From contig CALXGD010000189.1 in NCBI GenBank assembly GCA_944387745.1, positions 1-44,175 of the forward strand: DNA of 44,175 nt. The letters run 5' to 3'. Below, in pieces: positions 25,818 to 32,867 of the stretch; the stretch's first letter is position 1; every line of letters begins with the position of its first letter. The position numbers and the translations under genes were made by a program. The notes beneath the pieces were generated by a model. It was not told the origin of the DNA, made no database searches, and saw only the letters and a program-made list of their open reading frames with translations. This DNA is from an uncultured Oscillospiraceae bacterium. Lineage in GTDB: Bacteria > Bacillota_A > Clostridia > Oscillospirales > Oscillospiraceae.

Positions 25818-27536
25818 TCACTTGTTATACCGCGCCCTTCTGCGCTGGAAGCTCCAGGTCTCCGGCGCGTCCTCCTGCTCGACGGCAGGCGCGGGGGCGG
25901 GGGCCAAGCGTCGGGCGGCCCGCGTCCGTCCGTTTTCCAAGCCTGTAAAAGCGCCCTGATTCCCTGCCAGCGAGCGGGCTATTGGGCTGGCATCTTCGAT
26001 CGCCCTTTTCGCCTCAACCATGGGGTGCCGCGCCGTCGCGGACTGTAGGCTGAACTTCTGCTTCCGCTGTAAAAACTCCGCAAATTCGTCATCTGTATAG
26101 CCCAGAGATTCCGCGTTCACTCTTCCCTCCTTCAAGAGGTCGAGAAAATTATGGAAGTCATAGTTAAGTGTCATCAAATCCACGGCTTGCTGCGGATTTG
26201 CAAGCAGGGAGTCCGCATTGGCGGTAACCCCATCCTCTCCGGTGCCTAAGACACTGAAATCCAGATTCATCAGCTTATCCGCGTTCTCCCGGAGCTTCGG
26301 CATCATCGCTTGGTCACCCTGTTCTACTACAGCTTGGAACAGAGCGTCGTTTTCCTCGTCCGTCCCCGTCATGTGTCGCTGCAAGAACCGCTGGCGTCTC
26401 ACATCACCTGAAGCATCATGGTACTGCTTGCTTGGGTCTGTCTGTTTTGCATTATACCGCTCTATCGCCGCCTTGTAGTGCTCATTTTTCCAGGCGGTAT
26501 CGTCCCTTACGGCTTCGTCAATGCCCTGAATTCCGTTCGCCCGTCTCAGCGCTGTAGCCTCATCCTCATGTCGTGCCATCAATCCCTCTGCCATCTGCTT
26601 GGCCTGATTGACCGTCTGATCTCCGGCCAGAACATTGTTCCGGAAGTCTTCCTCCCGTTGGGCCCGCTTTTTTCGCGACTTCTTTCGGAGGGCCCCGCGG
26701 GCGGAGTGGGCGTGGAAGTTGTCCATCTCCTCAGGGGACTCTACATCGGTATTGCGGATTGTAGCCAGGGAATCCTGATAGCGCTCCAGCCGTTCTGAGT
26801 CCCGGTTGACACGCTGGAACATCAACTGGGCCTGGATCTCCTCGTCCGAGTAGCCCTGCTTTTTCATCACGGCTGTGATCTCATCCTGTTCGGCGTTGTG
26901 CTGGGCAGTCATCTCCTTGACCGCCTGATCCCGCTGATCCAGCGCCTTGCCCGCCCTCCGGGAGCGGCCGACCTTGTTAAACCACTTCTTGATCCCGCCG
27001 AAGAGTCCCTGTACCGGCGCGGCCTCTGCGTTGATGCCGCTCAGGGACGCCGGCGCGCCGGTGCTGGCAGTCAGGTTCCCCATGTCCGCCTGGTGCTCCA
27101 GTCTCTCATCAGCGTTCACGTTGAGGCCCTCTACATCAGCGTGGACCTCTCCCCGGGCCTGTTGGGCCACGTGGGCCAGCTCGTGCTGGATGAGCTGCTG
27201 GCCCTGCTCTGTGTCCGGCCGGAATTGGCCGGGGGCAAACTGCACCACATTGCCCTTGGCAAAGGCCTTCGCGTCCATATCCGCCGGCTGGGAGGATTCC
27301 CGCAGCTCCACCTGATCCATGCGGATGCCGAACTGCTTCTGCATCCGGTTGACCATGGTCTCGTCCAGGCTCAGCAGCCGCCCCTCGTGGGGCCGCACAG
27401 CCGCGATGGCGTCCATATTCTGTTCGATTGCCGCATTTCGGGCACTGTTAGGGATCTTTTCCGAAGGCGCCGAAACATGCTCTGCTCCGTCCTGCTCCAG
27501 CGCTTCCTTCCGCCGCGTTGTATAGATCTGTGACAT
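25818..27536 (-). CDS. DUF4157 (eCIS core-domain) protein with HELAH motif
   Basis: 572 residues from the ATG at 27536 (ribosome site AGGAGGGG); 18 codons of open frame upstream are not used. Residues about 58-150 match DUF4157: LDETMVNRMQKQFGI, the AFAKGNVVQFAPGQF strand, HELAHVAQQARG with H118/E119/H122, and LEHQAD with a possible third ligand. DUF4157 proteins are frequent in contractile injection loci and often carry cargo or a maturation protease. The remaining ~400 residues are charged, helical and unrecognised; no toxin domain is evident. It is the last gene before the terminator and has a possible promoter of its own. It could be a payload or a metalloprotease that processes one. Confidence 0.85.
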   Translation of the reverse strand: MSQIYTTRRKEALEQDGAEHVSAPSEKIPNSARNAAIEQNMDAIAAVRPHEGRLLSLDETMVNRMQKQFGIRMDQVELRESSQPADMDAKAFAKGNVVQFAPGQFRPDTEQGQQLIQHELAHVAQQARGEVHADVEGLNVNADERLEHQADMGNLTASTGAPASLSGINAEAAPVQGLFGGIKKWFNKVGRSRRAGKALDQRDQAVKEMTAQHNAEQDEITAVMKKQGYSDEEIQAQLMFQRVNRDSERLERYQDSLATIRNTDVESPEEMDNFHAHSARGALRKKSRKKRAQREEDFRNNVLAGDQTVNQAKQMAEGLMARHEDEATALRRANGIQGIDEAVRDDTAWKNEHYKAAIERYNAKQTDPSKQYHDASGDVRRQRFLQRHMTGTDEENDALFQAVVEQGDQAMMPKLRENADKLMNLDFSVLGTGEDGVTANADSLLANPQQAVDLMTLNYDFHNFLDLLKEGRVNAESLGYTDDEFAEFLQRKQKFSLQSATARHPMVEAKRAIEDASPIARSLAGNQGAFTGLENGRTRAARRLAPAPAPAVEQEDAPETWSFQRRRARYNK

Positions 27537-27758
27537 ATCCACCCCTCCTATTCGTTTGGGTCCATTTTTCATAGTTCTCCTGTACGCCAAGGCACTGTAC
27601 GGGTGGAGCCGCTGCCCTCCGGGGCGGTCATGGTGGTTCCACCCAGTCTTTTTGCTGTACCAGCAGTGTCCGCGGCGTTTTCTTCTCCCTGGCCGCCGGT
27701 GCGCCGGCGCGTTATTTTGGCGCGCTCCGATGCCAAAGCCGATTCCACATTTTTATTG

Positions 27759-27787
27759 ATTCTATCACAAGCCGTTCCAAATTGCAT
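27759..27787 (-). promoter_or_regulatory. Possible separate promoter for the DUF4157 gene
   Basis: On the - strand an extended -10, TGATAGAAT (27767-27759), has a poor -35 (ATGCAA) 17 bases upstream. It lies in the 267-base gap before the DUF4157 gene, the largest gap in this region. Confidence 0.35.
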
Positions 27788-27803
27788 CCGCCGTTCATTC
27801 CGC

Positions 27804-28727
27804 CTAGGTCGCAGGAACGGCCAGGTATTTCTCCACCATTTTATCGGGGTAGTAAGATTCCTTGGAGCGCCGCAGGCCCTCCAAACCCATGTCGTCCTCC
27901 CGGTTCAGCCACACAACGCTGGGCAACCGCTCCTGTATCCAGCGGGCAAACTCCCGGTTGATGAGGGGATATGCCCCCTGGATCTCCCCATAGGCCTTCT
28001 CAAAATGGACATCCACCGTCTCCGGATTGATCAGGCTTCCCATGGTAAAGGCCAGCACCTCTCCCTCCGCCCGGAGAAGCAGGCCGAACAGTCCCAGATC
28101 CTGATAATGGGCGAAGGCCTTAGATATGGCATGGCGCTCATCCAGACGGGCCTGGGCCTCCATTTCCGCACTGGTTTCGTCCAGACTCCGATAGCGGCGG
28201 TTCCACTCTAAGTCCAGCTGGGCACACTCCCACAGGTTGTCAAAGGTGATTTCTTCCACATGCCAATCTGGATACCGCTCTGTAAAGCGGTTGATGTGAT
28301 TTCGCTTGGCCTGGAGCTTCTTCCCCGCCAGGCTGGCCAGCCGGTCCACCTGATACAGATAGTCCCAGCCGTCCCGATCCGCTTCCAGGTAGTACCGTCC
28401 CGGCCGAGCCGCCTCTAACAGCTCTTTCTGCTCCGGTGTAACGCAGAAAAAGCGGCAGGGCTCTCCCCGCTGAGCTGCATCCGCCTCCAGGGCCGCCAGC
28501 GTCTCCTCCAGCGGCCCAGTTCCGGCGGGGAACAGATACCCCGGCCCCTGGGGACCGTGGAGCCGTTCCAGCACGCAGTCTCCCAGTCGCGCCACCTGCT
28601 GCCGGTACGTTGCGCTCCAGAGGAACATGGTGGCAAAGCTGTACTCGCACCCCTGATTGCCAGAGCTGCGGAAAGCCCGCTCCACCCATGCCCTGTCCTG
28701 GATCTCCGGATCCCGAAAGTCGATCAT
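27804..28727 (-). CDS. DUF2156 (GNAT-like, phosphatidylglycerol lysyltransferase C-domain-like) protein
   Basis: 307 residues from the ATG at 28727, behind GGAGAGAG. It matches DUF2156 proteins: an N-terminal GNAT-like half with ANDs such as CEYSFATMFLW, and a second half with KKLQAKRNHINRF, FGLLLRAEGEVLAFTMGS, and the C-terminal DVHFEKAYGEIQGAYPLIN and WLNREDDMGLEGLRRSK. The family shares the double-GNAT fold of MprF's soluble domain and FemX-like enzymes, so aminoacyl or acyl transfer to lipid or peptide is possible, but there is no membrane part here. It lies between the RsbW-like gene and DUF4157, so it is probably co-transcribed; its role there is unknown. Confidence 0.85.
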   Translation of the reverse strand: MIDFRDPEIQDRAWVERAFRSSGNQGCEYSFATMFLWSATYRQQVARLGDCVLERLHGPQGPGYLFPAGTGPLEETLAALEADAAQRGEPCRFFCVTPEQKELLEAARPGRYYLEADRDGWDYLYQVDRLASLAGKKLQAKRNHINRFTERYPDWHVEEITFDNLWECAQLDLEWNRRYRSLDETSAEMEAQARLDERHAISKAFAHYQDLGLFGLLLRAEGEVLAFTMGSLINPETVDVHFEKAYGEIQGAYPLINREFARWIQERLPSVVWLNREDDMGLEGLRRSKESYYPDKMVEKYLAVPAT

Positions 28728-28752
28728 GTGTCTCTCTCCATTTCCCAAAAGT

Positions 28753-28821
28753 TTAAATGCTCTTTTTAATGGTTAAAATATTTTTTCCATCCTCATAGGT
28801 GTAGTCCACCGTGTCCATGCT
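28753..28821 (-). other. In-frame continuation of the RsbW-like gene after a TAG codon
   Basis: After the TAG at 28822-28824 the same frame stays open for 22 codons to a TAA at 28753-28755 and includes DYTYEDGKNILTIKK, the typical last strand of RsbW-like proteins (…DGKN-L-I-KK). The next gene's ribosome site follows at once, so the natural gene end is the TAA. The TAG is thus a nonsense change or is read through. Confidence 0.8.
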
Positions 28822-29163
28822 CTATTTGACCATGAGGATTCCCAAGCCGCCGATCCGCCGCTCCTCCGCAGAGAGGGTGATGTCCGCGTCCTTTTTGGCC
28901 AGGGGATTGAAGGGCGTCCCGTTGTCCAAGAACTGAATGGTCACCTGGATGGGATCCCCTCCCACGCAGCAGCGCACGGTAGCCGTTCCCGCCTGTTCCG
29001 GGCGATAGGCGTAGTGGGCAATGTTGACAAAAATTTCTTCCACTGCCACCTCCAGTTGGAATTTGACCTTATCCGGGCAGTTGTACTGCTCCACCTGCTC
29101 TTCGATAAACCGCTGAACCTGTTCTAGCTGCTCCTGTTGGGCTGGAAAAATACGTTCAACCAT
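28822..29163 (-). CDS. RsbW-like serine kinase / anti-sigma-type ATPase, cut short by an in-frame TAG
   Basis: 113 codons to the TAG; the full design would be 135 sense codons plus the TAG (to 28753). It is an HATPase_c_2 (RsbW/SpoIIAB) domain: EEQVEQYNCPDK, then the N-box VEEIFVNIAHYAY with its magnesium asparagine, LDNGTPFNPL (the DxG box) and RRIGGLGILMVK, where the TAG falls. Such proteins phosphorylate a STAS antagonist or hold a target protein. The missing ~22 residues include the last strand of the core sheet, so the short form may misfold. It overlaps the active phosphatase gene by 8 bases. The expected partner is the STAS protein at 34651. No sigma factor is encoded nearby. Confidence 0.85.
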   Translation of the reverse strand: MVERIFPAQQEQLEQVQRFIEEQVEQYNCPDKVKFQLEVAVEEIFVNIAHYAYRPEQAGTATVRCCVGGDPIQVTIQFLDNGTPFNPLAKKDADITLSAEERRIGGLGILMVK

Positions 29164-30805
29164 CCTGCTGTTCCTCCTTCCTCATGTAATGCAGTCCCAG
29201 CATGGTAATATCGTCAAATTGCTCCGCCTCCCCCACAAAGGCGTCGATACAGCCCTTGATCTTGGGCAGAAGCTTGTGTACCGGCAAGTCAGGCTCCTCA
29301 TTCAGCGCAGCCTGAAGGCGTTCCTCGCCAAACAGCTCCTGATTGCCGCTGGTGGCCTCGGTGACGCCGTCGGTGTACAGGTACAGCTCGTCTCCCGGCT
29401 CCAGCTGGAGGGTGTTCTCCCGGTAGCGGATTCCCTCCATCCCCGCCAGCACGAACCCCGGACGGCTCTTGAGCCACTCAAACTGTCCGCCGGCGCGCTT
29501 GAGCAGAGGTGGATTGTGGCCGGCGTTCACATAGACGAATGTTCCGGTGCTGATCTCCAGCACACCCATCCACGCGGTAACAAATAGCCCGGCGTCGTTG
29601 CCCTCGCACAGCTGCTCGTTGGTTTGGGTAAACACGCTGCCCGGACTCTCTCGGTTCTGGGCGTGGTTTTTGATGAGGGTCTTGGCGATCACCATGAACA
29701 GAGCCGCTGGGACGCCCTTGCCGGACACATCGGCGATTACCACGGCCAGGTGATCCTCATCCACCAGGAAGAAGTCGTAGAAGTCGCCGCCCACCTCTTT
29801 GGCCGGATCCATGGTGGCATAGATGTCAAACTCTTTTCGCTCCGGGAAAGCGGGGAAGATCCGGGGTAGCATGTCCGCCTGGATCTGGGTAGCCACGTTC
29901 AACTCCGCCCCGATGCGCTCCTTCTCCGCAGTAACCGCCACAAAGCTGCGGATGTAGGAGATCATGTCCTCCTCCATCTTCCGGAAGGAATCGGCCAGAA
30001 GCTCTACTTCGTCTCCCGTGTGGATTTCCGGCACGTTGACCATGGCCGTCCCCTCTGCCAGCTCCTCCTCATTGTTCTGGATGAAGGCACCGGTGGCCTG
30101 GGTCAGCTGGTCAATGGGCTGAATTACCTTCCGCCGCAGAATCATCAGGAAGGCGATCAGGAATATCACTGCCACCGCCGTCAGCAGTGCGACCAGAGTA
30201 ACCAGGAAGGTCTGGCGGGTGTTCATCACGTCATTCATGCTGATATCCGCCATCACATAGCCGGCCATGGTGCCGTCCTCATGGAGCACTGGAGTCATGG
30301 CCGTCATCAGCCAGCCGTAGCTCTCATCCTGCTGAACAATAGGCTCCACCTCCTGGCCAGAGAGCAGCCGGTCCAAATTGGCGGCAAAGTCTCCCACCAG
30401 GTCCACGTAAGAGCCCAACGCCCAGTAGCCCCCCCCGTCATAGGGGCCGCCGGCGCTCACCTCCATGTCTGAATCAAACAGGAACGTCACGCCCACTCCG
30501 TGGGGCCGCACCACATAGAGGTATTCCACATCGTTGCTGGCCACCAGATCCTGGATAAAAGCCTGGGTCTGATAGTAGTTCTCATCCATCTCTCCCGTCT
30601 CATAGTAGTAATCCAGATCATCCGCCTCCAGCTGGCTGGCCAGGGTGCGCACCAGGTTGGTACCCAGGCGGTTATAGTACTCCGTCATGGAGTCGCTGAA
30701 GGTGCGGTAACTGACCACCACAGCCACGACTCCGAGGACCGCAGCCATAGCTACAATCAGGGTCGTCAGCTTTTTCCCCAGGGACCAGCGCAATTTTCGT
30801 TTCAT
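29156..30805 (-). CDS. Membrane PP2C (SpoIIE/RsbU-type) phosphatase with external sensor and HAMP
   Basis: 549 residues: helix 13-31, an extracytoplasmic sensor of ~165 residues (cache-like; TMTPVLHEDGTMAGYVMADIS), helix about 200-222, HAMP 223-280, a linker and PP2C about 310-545. The metal residues are present: D341 (GGDFYDFF), D359 (IADVSGKG), D479 (YTDGVTEA) and D531/D532 (FDDITM). It would dephosphorylate the STAS protein when the sensor detects its ligand, countering the RsbW-like kinase next to it. It overlaps both neighbours by 4-8 bases, showing translational coupling. It is the only catalytically complete one of the two paralogues here. Confidence 0.93.
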   Translation of the reverse strand: MKRKLRWSLGKKLTTLIVAMAAVLGVVAVVVSYRTFSDSMTEYYNRLGTNLVRTLASQLEADDLDYYYETGEMDENYYQTQAFIQDLVASNDVEYLYVVRPHGVGVTFLFDSDMEVSAGGPYDGGGYWALGSYVDLVGDFAANLDRLLSGQEVEPIVQQDESYGWLMTAMTPVLHEDGTMAGYVMADISMNDVMNTRQTFLVTLVALLTAVAVIFLIAFLMILRRKVIQPIDQLTQATGAFIQNNEEELAEGTAMVNVPEIHTGDEVELLADSFRKMEEDMISYIRSFVAVTAEKERIGAELNVATQIQADMLPRIFPAFPERKEFDIYATMDPAKEVGGDFYDFFLVDEDHLAVVIADVSGKGVPAALFMVIAKTLIKNHAQNRESPGSVFTQTNEQLCEGNDAGLFVTAWMGVLEISTGTFVYVNAGHNPPLLKRAGGQFEWLKSRPGFVLAGMEGIRYRENTLQLEPGDELYLYTDGVTEATSGNQELFGEERLQAALNEEPDLPVHKLLPKIKGCIDAFVGEAEQFDDITMLGLHYMRKEEQQDG

Positions 30806-32841
30806 ACCAAGCTCTCCCTCTCTTTTGGCGTATTCGCCCCAGCCATCTGTTTGACAATCATCACGGTGTCCAAGTCTCTCCCATGTTCAAACAGGACCTG
30901 GTCGCAGGTCTTTTGAATAAAAGCTGCTGCGTGCTTTTCTGCCTCGCTCTCCGCGCCCTCCAGGGGATGCCGTCCGCCCAGAGTCCCCTTCAGCCGCAGG
31001 ATTGCCAGTCCTTCACCGGGGGGAATGGCACACTCAGCCATAAACCGGGCGTCCGGATCTCCCACGCTCCGGCACAGAGTCAGCAGCTCGTCAGCCACCA
31101 CCATCAGCTCCGCCATCTGCTGTCCCCGGATCTGATTGGCCTCCAGCTGTCCCCGCAGGAACTCTGAAAGCTGCCGGCTACCCTCCGCCCCCGCGGAGAG
31201 GACACAGTAGGCCTGGGCCTGATCTCTCCTGCGGTACTCCAGAGCCAGAAGGGCATACCCGCCGATCTCATTCACTCGGTTGGCATAGGTTCCGCCCGTG
31301 CTGATTACATATTGCAGCTGGCTGTCCAAATCCGCCTGACGGCTCTCCGGCTGATTGAGGGTCAGACGCAGCTGCTCCCGGCCGAATGTCTTACCCTCTC
31401 CGTTCTGAATCTGATCCAGGCCATCCGTGTGGAAAAACAACCGGTCTCCCTGACGCAGCTCCAGCTCCAGCACCTGGTAGACCACGTTTTCGCTCTCGCC
31501 CAAGGGGGTATAGGACAGGTCCTTTACCCACTCGTATCGATCCTGGCCCCGCATCAGCAGAGGCGGTCTCTGTCCCGCGTTGATACAGGAGAAGTTTCCG
31601 GTGGTGCTGTCCAGCACCCCAACCAGCACCGGGAAGCTCATGCTTTCGCTCATCTCATGCAGCTGCCGGTTGGCGGAGGTCATGGCCTCCCGGAGGGGCT
31701 GTCCGGTACGCAGCTGGCTCTTGATGGTGGCCTGGGCCATAGCAGTATAGAGCACCTGGGGAATACCGCCTCCCGGCACCTCGCCCACCATCAGGCACAG
31801 GCGATTTCTATCCAGCAGAAAATAGTCATAGAAGCAGCAGGAGAGCTCTTGGCCCTGGTGAATCCGCCCCTGCACCTGGAAGGGGTAACCCCCCTCCCGG
31901 TCAGGCAAATTTTTAGGCAGCATGGATCGGTTCAGCTGATTGGCCAGCTGCAGCTCGCTGTCCAGCCGCTGCTCCCGCACCGCCAGCTCTTTCTGCTCTC
32001 TGTTGTTCAGGTCGATCTCCACCAGCATCATGCGGAAGGCGTCCGCCAGAGTGCGCAGCTCGTCGTTGCTGCGGATGTTGACACCGCTGAACGCCCGCTT
32101 ATTTTCTCCGCCCTCATAGCCCTCAGCCGCCTGCGTCAGCTGTTGAATGGGACGAATGATACTCCTGCGCATAAAGAGCAGACACAGGACAGCCAAAACC
32201 AGCGTCAGCCCTGCCAGCAGGCCACCGGTGTACAGCAGAAAGTTGTGCTGCTCCTGCATGACATCGTTCATGCTGATATCTGCCATCACATAGCCAGCCA
32301 GGGCCCCATTTTCGTGAAATACCGGGGTCATAGCCGTCATCAGCCAGCCGTAGCTGGGGTCCTGTTGGACGATGGGCTCCACATTTTCCCCCGCCAGCAG
32401 GCGGTCCAGGTTGGCCGCAAAATCTCCAACCAGCTCCACATAGGTCCCCAGCGCACAGTAGCCGCCCGAAGCGTAATCCCCGTTCTCCCCCATCTCCATA
32501 TCAGAGTCAAAGAGGAAGGTAACCCCCACTCCGTTGGGGCGGACCACATACAGGTATTCTACGCTGCTGCTCTCCACCAGGTCGGCAATAAAGCTCTGGG
32601 TGGTATAGTAGGCCTCATCCATCTCCCCGGTCTCATAGTAGTAGTCCAGCTTCTCTGGGTCCAGCTGACTGGCCAGCGTTTGAGCCACGCTTCCGCCGAT
32701 CTCCTCATAGAAAGCAGTGACCCGTCCGTGGTAAGTTCTGTAGCTCACAAAAAGTGCCGTAGCGCACAAGATGATACTCATAGCCAGAACTGCAAGCACT
32801 ACCTTTTTCCCCAGGGTAAACCGAATTTTCTTTTTCAGCAT
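30802..32841 (-). CDS. Paralogous membrane PP2C pseudophosphatase with C-terminal RsbW-like domain
   Basis: 679 residues. Residues 1-280 (helix, sensor, helix, HAMP) closely match the phosphatase at 29156, so the two arose by tandem duplication. In the PP2C part (about 310-535) the key residues are lost: GGD is SCC (C336), AD is GE (E354), and FDD is IGG (G527/G528); only TDG (D473) remains. The C-terminal ~130 residues (from 540) have RsbW-like order (LVVADELLTL) without the N-box asparagine. It would not hydrolyse phosphate or use ATP in the usual way. A role as decoy, scaffold, or sensor partner of the active enzyme is likely. The frame is intact, so it is maintained and not decaying. Confidence 0.88.
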   Translation of the reverse strand: MLKKKIRFTLGKKVVLAVLAMSIILCATALFVSYRTYHGRVTAFYEEIGGSVAQTLASQLDPEKLDYYYETGEMDEAYYTTQSFIADLVESSSVEYLYVVRPNGVGVTFLFDSDMEMGENGDYASGGYCALGTYVELVGDFAANLDRLLAGENVEPIVQQDPSYGWLMTAMTPVFHENGALAGYVMADISMNDVMQEQHNFLLYTGGLLAGLTLVLAVLCLLFMRRSIIRPIQQLTQAAEGYEGGENKRAFSGVNIRSNDELRTLADAFRMMLVEIDLNNREQKELAVREQRLDSELQLANQLNRSMLPKNLPDREGGYPFQVQGRIHQGQELSCCFYDYFLLDRNRLCLMVGEVPGGGIPQVLYTAMAQATIKSQLRTGQPLREAMTSANRQLHEMSESMSFPVLVGVLDSTTGNFSCINAGQRPPLLMRGQDRYEWVKDLSYTPLGESENVVYQVLELELRQGDRLFFHTDGLDQIQNGEGKTFGREQLRLTLNQPESRQADLDSQLQYVISTGGTYANRVNEIGGYALLALEYRRRDQAQAYCVLSAGAEGSRQLSEFLRGQLEANQIRGQQMAELMVVADELLTLCRSVGDPDARFMAECAIPPGEGLAILRLKGTLGGRHPLEGAESEAEKHAAAFIQKTCDQVLFEHGRDLDTVMIVKQMAGANTPKERESLV

Positions 32842-32867
32842 CTGAACACCTCCCCCCGGAATCTCAC

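Noticed and set aside
27537..27803. Small + strand frame in the gap before the DUF4157 gene
   Set aside because: No ribosome site or recognisable protein; the gap holds only a possible - strand promoter.
28822..28824. TAG as a pyrrolysine codon
   Set aside because: No pyl genes or methylamine methyltransferase context in the window, and TAG ends the LarA-like gene at 5085; readthrough or mutation is simpler.
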